The notes under the pieces were generated by a model. The model was not told where the DNA came from. It made no database searches and saw only the letters and a list, made by a program, of their open reading frames with translations. Of a stretch of 64,000 bases of DNA, positions 33,723-43,960 are shown piece after piece. The stretch lies in contig OY755242.1 of the NCBI GenBank assembly GCA_963576725.1, positions 66,244,238 to 66,308,237 on the forward strand. The letters run 5' to 3'. This stretch comes from Azorinus chamasolen (lineage: Eukaryota; Mollusca; Bivalvia; Cardiida; Solecurtidae). The first letter of the stretch is position 1, and the number at the start of each line of letters is the position of its first letter. The translations under genes were made by a program, and so were the position numbers.

Positions 33723-33845
33723 ATACTAAACCCGTCATTTTCCAACTAAATCTTATAATGCGATTATTCCTTAGAATCGTCTCTTCAAGAGTGGTCACAG
33801 TATAGAGCTTGGTGGAGAAATAAAGTAGCTATTCGTGAAAATGTT
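33719..33845. mobile_element. G3: small palindromic MITE, family G
   Basis: 'tttccaactaaatcttataa' facing 'gtatagagcttggtggagaa', with 'agaatcgtctcttcaagag' at the turn. Confidence 0.65.
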
Positions 33846-33974
33846 GTAATTATTTACACATCTTATCTGGGCCCCTAGTTTGACTCTTTTCTGGCGAATA
33901 TGCATGCTAGAATAAATGGAATTATGGACATTAATTAGATCATTTTTTAATCGCATGATGAACAAGAGAATGTA

Positions 33975-34318
33975 TATCAAAAGTACAAAAATGAGTCATG
34001 CAGGAAACACCACATACAGAACAAACACTCGCCCGAACAACAACACAAGGAAACAGCAAATGTACATAGGTAGAAAAAACAACAAGAGACGCACAAAGAC
34101 AAAACAAACATACAATAGGGGGAAGATGGAAGTACCGCCTTGGAACGGTCAGTGACAAAAGTCACTGGGGGGTTTAAACCGGTTTATGGGCGCCCAACCT
34201 CACCCTTATTCCATCCCCATCCTAAAAGACAAACAGTGTAAATAAACGTATCCCCTCTCCGACTAATCTACAACAACCGCGACAGCAAATACAGTGGTAA
34301 AGTGCATGTATAACAAGA
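33975..34318 (+). repeat. H2: dispersed repeat H
   Basis: Close to the first 300 bases of H1 ('gtacaaaaatgagtcatgca', 'gtcagtgacaaaagtcactg'), ending near 'gcatgtataacaagacag'. The overlapping small ORFs are copies of the repeat text. Confidence 0.85.
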
Positions 34319-34450
34319 CAGAAACTTTTGAATCATATCTATATTTTTAAAAGCAAACAGCGAGCCCTGGTCAGACGGCCCTTACAGGGGCCATCTGATC
34401 TTGGTCTACTCTGTTTGTTAATTTACGTTTCTATCAGGTAAATGGTTAAA
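34316..34450 (+). mobile_element. A19: right half of a family A MITE
   Basis: 'gaaacttttgaatcatatct', hairpin 'ggtcagacggcccttacagg', tail 'aggtaaatggttaaac'. A18 and A19 may be the two halves of one element split by G3 and H2. Confidence 0.65.
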
Positions 34451-34715
34451 CAAGATACATTATTAAAATAAACGGAACAATTCCGAAAAATCGCATATCA
34501 CTGATTTAAAGGTATCCCGTTGCTTTCCATGAACATGTAGTATGACTTGATCCAAATATGTCGACGGATATTCATGTTCTACGCTTTTGGTACTTCCACT
34601 GTTCAAGTCCAATTTCACTATTAAGGGATATACAATATACAGGAGTACGGAGTGAGATGCGATATTGAATCACACTTGAATACGATGTCTGATTAGAGTA
34701 TATGCAAATATATAG

Positions 34716-34843
34716 GGAATATTACACGAAGTGACGATATGAAGTGTTGTATCACATTGCGCCGTGCGGCTATAGAGAATATCACGGACAAACAATCAGG
34801 AATGTGATACAACCCTTCATATCGTCACTTCATGTAATATTCC
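34716..34843. repeat. Inverted repeat, 43-bp arms
   Basis: 34716-34758 ('ggaatattacacgaagtgac' onward) and 34801-34843 (ending 'gtcacttcatgtaatattcc') pair with about two mismatches across a 42-base loop. Confidence 0.9.
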
Positions 34844-35448
34844 ATTCATTATTTACCTGTTTTAATAAAAGAACACACACTAACATCAATATTCTAACTT
34901 CTTTCATTCAGGAACAGAAAACATAGTCCATTGATGAATGGCGCATTGATTTACAACTACGGATCTTGTATTGTACGCTCGTGCAATAAGGAAACATTAT
35001 CTGAGAGGTTGTATTGCATGATCGAATATAATCGTATTTTACTGAAGAAACTGACAGGTATATAATAAATGTCTGAATACAACACCCACTCAAAATATCT
35101 TGACCCAGAATCAACCAGTCCCGTTACTATGTGTATAATGCTAAGCCCAAGCACAGGCGATACTAGCATAATACTTATAATACCGATGTTATGCATCCAG
35201 GAATAAAGCTCAATGCCTTCTGCATTTAGAACAATCACTCAACGGCCGTGTTAAGCGCTCTATTGTATTTGATTAGCACAATGAAAACGTGTTAAAAGAA
35301 CAAAATGCAATGCATTCTTCTATGATTCAATTGTCAACCAACACATAATTTCAAACGCTGTCCATGTAATTATCCCTCGGCTATAGCGTGTAGCGTATTG
35401 ATAATGCAACGTAATGGTTGTGCTGAGGAATACTCAATTAGTATTAAC
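34844..35448. other. Unassigned intergenic sequence
   Basis: Only short ORFs without recognisable motifs. Confidence 0.5.
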
Positions 35449-35607
35449 CAGTGCTGCTGCATTCAGTTAACAGTACCGTTCCAGTTTTACGCAACCGTTC
35501 GTAAAATATGCGAACATGAGCATAGTGTGTTCCATTTGCAGTAACAACGACAGTTGTGGACAGTTGCATAAAACTGTAACGGTTACTGTTAACTGAGCGC
35601 AGCACTG
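35449..35607. mobile_element. L: MITE with CAGTGCTGC ends
   Basis: 'cagtgctgctgcattcagtt'/'aactgagcgcagcactg' at the ends continue inward to 'aacagtaccgttccagtttt' and 'aaaactgtaacggttactgt', then 'acgcaac'/'gttgcat'. Arms are about 48 bases. Only one copy seen. CAGTG ends are hAT- or CACTA-like, but I cannot read a target duplication. Confidence 0.75.
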
Positions 35608-35647
35608 ATAGTGGTGTTATCAACTCGTAAAACTCAGAGCAACAGGT

Positions 35648-35800
35648 GCGTACTCAAATACTAAAATCCTCATTTCTCCACCAAACCCTATATTGCGACT
35701 ACCCTTTAGAACCGTCTCTACAAGACGATTCTAACGAGTGGTCAAAACACAGGGTTTGGTAGAGAATTAAGGATCCGAAGTTATTCCTGTAAATGCTTTA
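35648..35800. mobile_element. G4: small palindromic MITE, family G
   Basis: 'ttctccaccaaaccctatat' faces 'cacagggtttggtagagaat'. The centre is the dyad 'ccgtctctacaagacgattc'. Confidence 0.75.
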
Positions 35801-36366
35801 ATTTGTACATCCTATCTGGACCTCTGAAACTGGTTTTATTATAGTCACAGACTCGGGTCATTACAAGCTGTACGGCCTCGTGAACAGTAGCAAATTGCTT
35901 CCCCTGTCTAACTGGGGCTTAAAAATTATAAGAGTTAGGACAAAGCATTGCCTTAATATGATATCAACAATACGCTGCATGTTTAGCTATTATATAATAA
36001 TGCTAATTATTAATTAAATTGAACAGCACGCCTAGGTGTGTCTCAAATTATGTTTCTATTTAATTATATACTGATAAGGAGACAGGCATGCTTTTACATT
36101 GTGTGATTATACCTCCATACCGTCTTTCAGTCATTAACACAAGGAAACATTTCAGAATATTAAGCAATTTATCAAACGGGATGTAAGCAATTTGATCAGA
36201 TGGCTCTATTGTGATTTTTATAGCAATTTACTTCACTAGCATCAACCCTTCTCTTTACAAAAGTAAAATTGAACGAATCTACCAATAAAATGATGTGGAA
36301 TAAATGGGAAAGTGGACATTGGATTCGATTTGCTAAAGATCGTGAGACAAACATCTACTTTACGAC
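35801..36366. other. Unassigned intergenic sequence
   Basis: Nothing recognised. Confidence 0.5.
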
Positions 36367-36421
36367 AGTCAAAATTGGTTTTGCAGACGACAATCAGAAA
36401 CTTTGGCGCCGAAAGGGTTAA
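36367..36421 (-). mobile_element. B8: family B end fragment
   Basis: 'ttgcagacgacaatcagaaa', 'ctttggcgccgaaagggtta' and TTAA at 36418-36421: a reverse-orientation B terminus only. Confidence 0.8.
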
Positions 36422-36428
36422 GCCAAGT

Positions 36429-36643
36429 TTAACACTTCCGGCGTAAAATTTTCACAGGGGAATACTCCAATAGTTGTTTATTGGTAGTGTGTAACCAGTA
36501 GGAAAGGGGTAATTTTGACTGAAGATTTTGAATGATAAACAGAACATACCCCGATCAGATGGCTCTTCTACGAGCCCTTGGTTGTCTCTGTCTACACTGT
36601 TTGAAAACTACACGTCATCAGTTTCCCGCATTTACTGGGTTAA
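36429..36643 (+). mobile_element. K1: piggyBac-like MITE, family K
   Basis: TTAACACTTCCGGCGTAAAA to 'gcatttactgggttaa'. Contains 'gaatgataaacagaacatac' and a diverged hairpin 'cagatggctcttctacgagc'. Confidence 0.65.
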
Positions 36644-37154
36644 GACAAGAAAATGAACCTTATAATCATTAAGTTCTTCTCTTTAGTCTCAGAGGAATTG
36701 CTCCGTTTCCATGGGTGTTACTTAACCTTTATCTTTTTTACCTCAACATGTGTTCAAGTAAACAGTTCGGATCCAGATGAAATGTTGGGTAATTCGGAAT
36801 TCCATCACGATCCAATTGTCTGATATAGTAATCGTACGTAGTAACATTTGAATCTGATCAAGGTTTGATATTACAGTTTTATTTTATAGGGGGTAAGGGA
36901 TAAAAAAAATGTATGAAACTTTTAAAGAGAATTGAAATCAAACTGCTATTTAATTACAGTGAATGCGTTGCCAATTGTCTGTGTGCAATTAGCTACAGTG
37001 ATAGACTTGTCCTTGAAATTCGTCGCTTATGGCCCAAAGTGTTTGACACATTATCTTTAAATAAAACAAAAACTCTTCAGATGTGTCACTTATAATTATA
37101 GTATTGTATTTTAATTTGGAAATCATCACACTGCTACAAGTAACTATATGAGTC
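36644..37154. other. Unassigned sequence upstream of the 88-residue ORF
   Basis: No MITE recognised, which is unusual for this part of the window. An open frame at 36913-37095 has no motif I know. Confidence 0.4.
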
Positions 37155-37421
37155 ATGCAGGAAAAAATACCATCTTCTGTCACAACCATCGCTTGCTTCA
37201 TCAGTCTGTTATTTTCTGTAACGCTTTTACCGCCGATGAAGCCGGAGAGTGGTTCATTAATTGGAGCCTGCTCCAAATGGGTGTCCAATCAAGATATAAA
37301 CTGTTGTACACACATCGCTTATGCTTTAAAAAGAGAGTGTCGCTCAAATCAGATGACAATGTGTGCAGACGAAAATGATTTCGCGTCAAAATATTTAAAG
37401 AAAATGTTGATGGGTGTGTAA
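37155..37421 (+). CDS. Possible small secreted Cys-containing protein, 88 aa (weak)
   Basis: Complete ATG-to-TAA frame. Residues about 9-26 (VTTIACFISLLFSVTLLP) form a good hydrophobic core for a signal peptide after a short N-terminus. The rest is polar and contains a CC pair (residues 50-51) with further Cys on both sides, then a basic end (SKYLKKMLMGV). I do not recognise the family. The number of Cys after the hydrophobic segment is odd (five), which is unusual for a fully disulfide-bonded peptide. The first 17 bases around the start (atgagtcatgcaggaaa) also occur in repeat H, so the start may be repeat-derived. A 76-codon frame overlaps in another phase. It may be chance, a lone exon or a real small gene; no promoter or splice signal decides this. 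Confidence 0.25.
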   Translation: MQEKIPSSVTTIACFISLLFSVTLLPPMKPESGSLIGACSKWVSNQDINCCTHIAYALKRECRSNQMTMCADENDFASKYLKKMLMGV

Positions 37422-37624
37422 CACGACATCTGATGATCCTGATCTGAACCTCAAGCCCTTGTAAATACCAAAGCGGTAGTTATTAGCAGAAAACAAGATT
37501 TTTACAGTCTGCAAGAATATATGCCTTGGGAGAATACATTTCAGTATTGCCTGGACTCAGAATGTTTTGTATTGGTGATAGTTCCTCACTGAACCTTTCT
37601 CATGCTGTATATCCAAATGTGAAT
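37422..37624. other. Unassigned intergenic sequence
   Basis: Nothing recognised. Confidence 0.45.
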
Positions 37625-37833
37625 AAGTAGAACCTCTCTATAACGGCCATTAAATTGTGTTATTTACTCGGTATTTAGGGCAGGTGGCTCCTTAAAGCAG
37701 GGTGAAAGTAAAACAAAAGAACGCTCCTATAGGAGTGTTCTGTTTTACTTTCATCTTGCTTTAAGCAGCCACCTGCCTTTAACACAACATACTTGGTGTA
37801 ATTTAGTGGCAATTATAAAGAGGTTTTTCTGTA
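37625..37833. mobile_element. F15: pogo-like MITE, ACGGCCACTAAAT subtype
   Basis: 'agaacctctctataacggcc' to 'aattataaagaggtttttctg'-TA. Long perfect stem from 'gggcaggtggctccttaaag' through 'gaacgctcctataggagtgt'. Confidence 0.88.
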
Positions 37834-38785
37834 CATCCATTATGAATATTAATTAGTTGCGTTATTCAATTAAAGCCCTGAAGTATAATGACAAATAGTA
37901 CAGACCCATATGAGTCAATTTCTCTATGAGCTCGCTCATATAGGTTTACAGATATGTACCCTGGTAGCATGAGCCGGGTTAATGAAACAGTAAAATTTAA
38001 TAAAAGCGTAACAGACGCTGCAGTAGACGCTGCGGGACCAATGTGTTGAAAATCAAATATATGTTATCGACTAAGTGCACTTTGGCAGGGAATAGCATGC
38101 CTATAAGTGAAACGGGTTCACAATCGTTTTAGTGGGTACTTCAGTTGCAGCTGGCATTTCAGCCGTTCCCCGCTATACTTATTAGCAAATTGACTACGGA
38201 GTTGCATCCGAGGTACCTAATCGCTTGCATAAGGTCCGACGCGCACTTCTTTATTCATTGAGTAACTGTCTCTGGGAGAATACTTTCATTCATATTATGG
38301 TCATTTGATTTCGTCACGTGACTGATGTTTGTATATTCGTGTGCTCTCCTTTCACATTCCTATACTTTGTTGGCTTGTATTGCACATACTAAACCAAAAG
38401 CTAAACGTTACAAAACCATCCCATATCAGAAAAAGTAAACGTTAATTGTTTTCGGTCGCCATGTTACATAACGCCTTTTGTATCCAACGGATGCAAGTCA
38501 ATAAATTGTATTAGACTAGACTGTTATGCGGTTGTCATGTATGTAGGTGAAGCATATGACCGACGTGAGAATACGACCTTTTTATAACTTAGTATTCATT
38601 GCTTACGCAAGAATAGAAAAATGGCAAGAACACGCAAATGGGAGATGTAATCATCAAGGCATTTCACGCTATCGATGCTGGTTGGCTTGACTTGTTCTTG
38701 ACGTTGGTCCCGTGGGTGTGTATTGTTCTTTTGTTCAGGATCAATGAATACTTTTTCTACCTTAAGCGAGTTGATTTTCTTATCA
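37834..38785. other. Worn palindromic scrap, then unassigned sequence
   Basis: 37890-37985 has 'tagtacagacccatatgagt' and 'gagctcgctcatataggt', and ends 'gagccgggttaatg', so it may be an old TTAA MITE. 37986-38785 holds nothing I recognise. Confidence 0.45.
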
Positions 38786-39555
38786 CTGGGCCTTAGCAAA
38801 CAGAGTACGCCCAGATCAGAAGGGTGCTGCTTGAGCCCCATAATCACCGTTTGTTTTATTTTGCATACGATTCTACAGTTCCTGCAATATTCATATTTCC
38901 ATCGTTTATAGTACCATACCAAATTTCAGTTTATCGATATCTATAATCATTACTTCATTTGGTAAAAGGTTGACCGACATTTGGATCCAACATCCATTTA
39001 TCATTAAATGCTTCCATTCTAATATGGATGATTTAACCATTTACTTGATAGAGACACCTTTTTAGAGCATTTGCTAACAGGCTATTCGTACACCGAGCCA
39101 AAGCGACTCCTGTGTAATAACATGTCTGATTCAAGTTTCTGAAATGGCACAAATATCCCCTTTGTCCTTTGGCCATTATGAATAATGTCTTGATTAATAC
39201 CCATACAGTCACGATGCATTGTATAAAGTTTCATGAGGCAAAAAGTTACAGTAGTCGGAACTTTAACTTTTGAGGAAATTTATGGCATTCCACATCTATC
39301 GTTCCTTGGGATTTAGCATGCAATTAATCAGAAACTTAATCAGAAACGCAGAATTTAATAAGCGAACATGCTGTGCGACATTCACTAGCATCTGCAATAC
39401 TTTATTACATAAACATTTTATTGCCGTAGTGAAATTGAAAATGATATATGATTCCCAGCGATAGTTGCTCCCATTTCGTTCAGGCCAGAAAAACTACTGC
39501 ATGCATATTGGATAGGTTACATTTCGTGTCACGTGGATCAAAACTGTTTGCAAAT
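38786..39555. other. Family A hairpin scrap, then unassigned sequence
   Basis: 38796-38845 contains 'agcaaacagagtacgcccag' and 'atcagaagggtgctgctt', a remnant of family A. The remainder is unassigned, including a 64-codon ORF at 39270. Confidence 0.45.
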
Positions 39556-39559
39556 GCAA

Positions 39560-39809
39560 TTAACCCCCTACTCCATAAATACGCATTTCTATGACTTTTA
39601 AAACAGAGTATACCAATATCCTATAGGAGCCATCTGATCAGGGTCTGCTCTGTTTGCTTATGGAATAATATATATGTGTTTCTATAGTTTCTGTTTTTGC
39701 AAAACTTTCATGCGTTAATATGCCGTTTTATAAACAATCAAAGCAGACCCTGATATGGACCTACTCCATTTGTAAATCCGTTAAGAGGGGTATATGGAGA
39801 AAAATGATA
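39560..39809. mobile_element. A20: family A MITE, two half-hairpins
   Basis: TTAACCCCCTACTCCATAAA at the left with 'ctataggagccatctgatca'. A second truncated hairpin follows ('caaagcagaccctgatatgg', 'acctactccatttgtaaatc'). It looks like a left-type and a right-type element joined. Confidence 0.7.
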
Positions 39810-39810
39810 A

Positions 39811-40014
39811 TACAGTAAAAACCCTCTAATGTGATCACCAAAAAGGGGCATAATTCACAGTGACAAAGGCATGTGGTAGCTTAATGCAGGACGAAAGTTA
39901 TGCAGAAAGCTAGGAGCTTTCTGCATAACATTCGTCCTGCATTAAGCAACTACCTGCTTATGAAGACAGCCATGTTTGTTCATTAAGTGGTCGCATTAGA
40001 GGGGTTTTACTGTA
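39811..40014. mobile_element. F16: pogo-like MITE, GCGACCAC subtype
   Basis: TA-CAGTAAAAACCCTCTAATGT to 'cattagaggggttttactg'-TA. The loop of the palindrome has collapsed to 'gaaagctaggagctttc'. Confidence 0.92.
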
Positions 40015-40271
40015 CGCGTGTTTTTGGGCTACGTCTTTTTTCATGTAACCTAAGTTTGTGAGATTACAGCACTTTAGTGGCCGGTTTACTAAGTATTCCA
40101 ATATTTAAGCAACAGAAGGATCTGACTACCCGTCTTTGAGCCTTTGTAGTATCGATTACACAACGATATATAAAGTGAAACCTCGCCACTCTGACCAATC
40201 ATCTGTCGATAAGATACGACACAGTTTTACTCTTTACTCAAAGAATATTTGTGAAAGAAATAATGATACTA
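40015..40271. other. Unassigned intergenic sequence
   Basis: Nothing recognised. Confidence 0.45.
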
Positions 40272-40519
40272 TTGACCCCTTCCCCTATGTTAGCGCATTT
40301 TCACACATCTGCAAACAGAATAGACCCAGATCAGACGGCTCCTATAGGAGCCGTCTGATCAGGGTCTGCTCTGTTTGCTTATGGTGTAATACAGATCTGA
40401 TTCTACAGCTTCTGTCTGAGGCAAAATGTGATGTGTTCATATGGCGGTACAAAAAAATTCTTATTAATATTCATGACGTCATTATTTCTTACATGAATAT
40501 ACAACAGGGAAAGGGTTAA
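40272..40519 (+). mobile_element. A21: family A MITE with perfect core and TGACGTCA
   Basis: 'tgaccccttcccctatgtta' to 'acagggaaagggttaa'. Uninterrupted hairpin 'cagacggctcctataggagc', followed by 'cttctgtctgaggcaaaatg' and TGACGTCA at 40474-40481. This is the best example of the A subtype that has 'gtgttcatatgg' and 'tcttacatgaatat' in its right half. Confidence 0.92.
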
Positions 40520-40549
40520 TATTAATCACAGGAATTTCCATACCGGCAT

Positions 40550-40640
40550 ATGTACACAGAAAGTTTTCTCGAGACGTCTGATCTGTGTCTACTCTGCTTG
40601 CAAATACGTAGAGGTATATATGGAGTAAAGGGGTTCATGC
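40550..40640. mobile_element. A22: degenerate family A tail
   Basis: 'gagacgtctgatctgtgtct', 'actctgcttgcaaatacgta', 'atggagtaaaggggttcatg'. Confidence 0.55.
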
Positions 40641-40700
40641 TGAGTAAAATGTTATACATAACACTCCTCTTGGAGCTTTCTTGGATCGTTTATCAAAGTA

Positions 40701-40951
40701 TTATCCCTTTTACCTTGATGAATATTCATGTAGGAACCAATGACGTCATGAATATTAATAAGATTAGTTTTTATAATTGCATATGAACACATGACATTTC
40801 CGCTCAGGCAGAAGCTGTAGAATCAGATCTATACTACATCATAAGCAAACAGAGCAGACCCTGATCAGACGGCTCCTATAGGAGCCGTCTGATCTGGGTC
40901 TACTCTGTTTGCAGATGCGTCAAAACGCGCTTACATAGGGGAAAGGGTTAA
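40701..40951 (-). mobile_element. A23: family A MITE, reverse of A21 subtype
   Basis: 'ttatcccttttaccttgatg' to 'taggggaaagggttaa'. TGACGTCA at 40741-40748 and a perfect hairpin 'cagacggctcctataggagc'. A21 and A23 lie 180 bases apart in opposite orientation. Confidence 0.92.
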
Positions 40952-40987
40952 ACTGTTAGTATGTTTATGTATTTCCCAGTACTTTAA

Positions 40988-41387
40988 TTAACTCTTTCGA
41001 CGCCATCGGCTAATTTGGATTTCGTTAAGACGCCAAATAACGCAGATCTCGTCAGAACCCAGACTAGTTGACAAGGTGATTAAAATGTTGTATCAGACAG
41101 CGAGAGAGCAAATTATAGTTATTTATAATTTTGGCATGCCTTTGTGATGATACTGACATATGCATTTCATATTTTTACCCTTGGTCTCCTGAAAAGATTA
41201 GATCTTATCAAACTTCAATCTGCTACAAGTTTTACTCATTTCCGATTCGTTCAAGTTTTTTGGGTAACTGTTGATGGAGTTTCAAACAGCGTGGATCCCG
41301 ATGGGACGCCAAGTAACTCCGCGTCTCATCTGGGTCCAATCTCTTTGTAAATAGCGGCCCGAACGTGCTTGGCAGGCAAAGAGTTAA
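40988..41387. mobile_element. D3: family D MITE, long form
   Basis: TTAACTCTTTCGACGCCATC to 'ggcaggcaaagagttaa'. Hairpin 'cccgatgggacgccaagtaa'/'ctccgcgtctcatctgggtc' near 41297-41337, plus a second partial hairpin at 41028-41065. About 400 bases; it may include an older insertion. Confidence 0.75.
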
Positions 41388-41682
41388 TTGGATCTAGTTT
41401 TGCAGTGAGGCAAATACGGTAACAAGTCAATACCTATCTAAACAACCTTGTCTATATGAATGTCTATAGAAGACAATGATAAATACACCACAGACGTGGA
41501 ATTAGTTTACTTTGTTACCAAAACCGATTTTTCATCAGTATATTTAGGATAAAAAGCATTTACTGGCAGAACAGCAAACAAAGCTGAAATAACGTCTTAT
41601 TTCGAGAAGATGTACGAAAGTTAACTATTTCGTCGCCATGGTTGCCGGAAAACCTCTAATAGGAATTGCAACAATATGTTAA
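41388..41682. other. Unassigned intergenic sequence
   Basis: Nothing recognised. Confidence 0.45.
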
Positions 41683-41890
41683 TACAGTAAAACCTCTCTA
41701 TAACGACCACTAAATTACATCAAGTATTTCGTGTTAAAGGCAGGTGACTGCTTAAAGCAAGGAGAGAGTACAACAGAACGTTCCTATAGGAGCGTTCTGT
41801 TTTATTGTCACCTTGCTTTAAGCAGCCACATGCCATATGTACCAACTAATTAACACAATTTAGTGGCCGTTATAGAGAAGTTTTACTGTA
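41683..41890. mobile_element. F17: pogo-like MITE, ACGGCCACTAAAT subtype (reference)
   Basis: TA-CAGTAAAACCTCTCTATAAC to 'gttatagagaagttttactg'-TA. Internal 'ggcaggtgactgcttaaagc'/'gctttaagcagccacatgcc' with centre 'gaacgttcctataggagcgt'. Confidence 0.94.
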
Positions 41891-41892
41891 TA

Positions 41893-42071
41893 TGACTACA
41901 TTTGCAAACAGTGTTGATCCAGATGACACGCCAGGTAACTCGACGTCATATCAGGATCTAATCTGACACTCCGCTAATTCTTTGGAATGAAATTGAAGGA
42001 ACGTCAACTATGAAACTCAAAGCAAGCAGCGATGTTTGCAGATGCAATTTATTTGGCACCAAAAGAGTTAA
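41893..42071. mobile_element. D4: family D MITE
   Basis: 'atttgcaaacagtgttgatc', 'gatgacacgccaggtaactc', 'gacgtcatatcaggatctaa', ending 'gcaccaaaagagttaa'. The left terminus is not clear; it abuts F17. Confidence 0.65.
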
Positions 42072-42202
42072 TATATGAAGGTTTCACCTACTATTAGCAA
42101 CTTAAATGAATACTTAATGTTGAAAATTCTGTTTCCCAGTTTATCCTTCGTTGTCAGGTATTGTCATCTGCAAGTTTATCGTCTGCTGCGATTTCAGCAA
42201 CT

Positions 42203-42451
42203 TTAACCCTTTAGTCTATAGAAATGCCTTTCTATTCCTTTGCAAACAGAGTAAACCCAGAGCAGACGGCTCCTATAGGGTCCGTCTGATCAGGGTTTGC
42301 TCTGTTTGCTTATTGTATATTTTAGATCTATTTCTACAGTTTATGCCTGAGTCAAACTGCCCTGTGTAGCTATGCCATTGCGCACATTATTTTGATTGCT
42401 ATTAATGATGTCACACTTTCTTACATGAATATCCATGGAGTAATGGGTTAA
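42203..42451 (+). mobile_element. A24: family A MITE
   Basis: TTAACCCTTTAGTCTATAGA to 'tggagtaatgggttaa'. Hairpin 'gcagacggctcctatagggt'/'ccgtctgatcagggtttgct'. The TGACGTCA site is decayed to TGATGTCA. Confidence 0.88.
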
Positions 42452-42570
42452 AGACATACTCCAGTTTGGTCCTTGTGAGACGCTGACCTATTCGGTGTCT
42501 CATCTGAACTCAATCTGTTTGCAAATGTGGCCACCTATACATCATTAGCAGCGAAAGCGTATTGCAATCT
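42452..42570. mobile_element. D5: family D MITE
   Basis: 'ttgtgagacgctgacctatt'/'cggtgtctcatctgaactca', ending 'cattagcagcgaaagcg'. It begins at A24's right TTAA. Confidence 0.65.
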
Positions 42571-42797
42571 CTGTTTCCATTAATCTACATATACCAATTC
42601 ATCAACATGCGCGCTTCTGTTTCAATATCTTCCTGAATCGTTTAGTTAGAATGATTAGTTACTCTGGTCACAGATTTCATCAGAGTGCTGTTGTCGTGAC
42701 AAGACAATTGATGGCAAAGGTCTTGACCTACTGGTTCTATCTCTGTAATAAATCTGGTTCGCTCCTATCAAATAGTTCCTTTGCTACCGCGGCAATA
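42571..42797. other. Unassigned intergenic sequence
   Basis: Nothing recognised. Confidence 0.4.
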
Positions 42798-43255
42798 TTA
42801 ACCCTTAGCCTGCTATGAAAATTATGTCTGCTTAACCCTTTCCCTCATATAAACGTGTTTTCACGCATTTGCAAACAGAGTAGACTCAGATCAGACGGCT
42901 CCTAGAGGAGCCGTCTGATCAGGGTCTGCTCTGTTTGCTTATGGAATTTGATAGATCTGTTTCTTTACTTTCTAAATTGGCTATAATGTTCCACCTTACA
43001 TATTTCATTATAACTATTTGATCCATGAATATTTAGTAGGTATTGCAATTTGGAATAAACATAAAACAGGGAAAGGGTTAAGATCCGATTTGTTGCTGTC
43101 GTCACTTACTTCTGATTCGTTCAAGCTTTTGAGATATAATGACAGAGTGTCAAACAGCATGGATCCTGATGAGACGCCGAGGTACTCGGCGTCTCATCTG
43201 GATCCAATTTGTTTGCAAATGTCAGTTGGGGCGCGCTTAACAGGCTAATGGTTAA
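42798..43255. mobile_element. D6: family D MITE interrupted by A25
   Basis: TTAACCCTTAGCCTGCTATG at 42798 pairs with 'aacaggctaatggttaa' ending at 43255. The hairpin 'cctgatgagacgccgaggta'/'ctcggcgtctcatctggatc' is at 43166-43207. A complete family A element sits inside, bounded by TTAA on each side. Confidence 0.85.
42832..43081 (+). mobile_element. A25: full-length family A MITE inside D6
   Basis: TTAACCCTTTCCCTCATATA to 'agggaaagggttaa'. Close to A12 over its whole length. Both bounding TTAA copies are intact. Confidence 0.95.
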
Positions 43256-43260
43256 CACGT

Positions 43261-43372
43261 CTAATACCAAAAGGCGACCTGGCTAGCATTTGCAAACAGC
43301 ATGGATCCTGAAGAGACACCGAATAACTCGGCGTCACATCGGGGTCCAAGCTGCTTGACACCCGGCCAATAC
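43261..43372. mobile_element. D7: family D hairpin
   Basis: 'atttgcaaacagcatggatc', 'gaagagacaccgaataactc', 'ggcgtcacatcggggtccaa', 'gcttgacacccgg'. Ends not resolved. Confidence 0.6.
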
Positions 43373-43387
43373 ATTGTACACGAGATA

Positions 43388-43557
43388 GTTTGCCTCAGGC
43401 AGAGACTGAAGAATCAAATCTATACCAAAAGCAAAACAGAGCAGATCCTGATCAAACGGCTCCTGTAGGAGCAGTCTGACTTACAAGAGCCGTCTGATCT
43501 GGGTCTACTATGTTTGCAAATGCATGAAAATGCGTTTTTATGAAAGAAAGGGATAAA
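43388..43557. mobile_element. A26: family A MITE with a doubled right stem
   Basis: 'cctgatcaaacggctcctgt', 'aggagcagtctgacttacaa', then a second 'gagccgtctgatctgggtct': the right arm occurs twice. Tail 'tgaaagaaagggataa'. Confidence 0.75.
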
Positions 43558-43580
43558 TACTTGAAAGTATTGGATGTAAC

Positions 43581-43811
43581 TTAACACATTTGCACCCAGT
43601 GGATTCTTCCATGTTTTTATATTGGATTAGTACATTTTTTATCTAAGGGATGCCTGGCCTAAATGTTCAATTTCGTTTTGTTTTATATTGGATTTCCTAT
43701 CAGCTAAGGGTGCAGACTCTGATCAGAGGCTGTATTATGCGACGTCTGATCAGAGTCTACACCGTTTGCCTATGTCCCATATATATGGGATCATGATCAC
43801 AAGTGGGTTAA
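43581..43811 (-). mobile_element. E1: piggyBac-like MITE, family E
   Basis: TTAACACATTTGCACCCAGT to 'catgatcacaagtgggttaa'. Hairpin 'ctgatcagaggctgtattat'/'gcgacgtctgatcagagtct', then 'cccatatatatggga'. Confidence 0.8.
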
Positions 43812-43960
43812 GCACTATAGCCGGCTATACTGTACGCAGACTTTGTTGCGGCAAAAGAAAGATTAAGATTAATACCCGTGGAAAGGTTGTGTCTTAGCTT
43901 GTTAGACACTGTGCAACAATTTGTGATAATCGTTCCATATACCAGTTATTCGACAATCGA

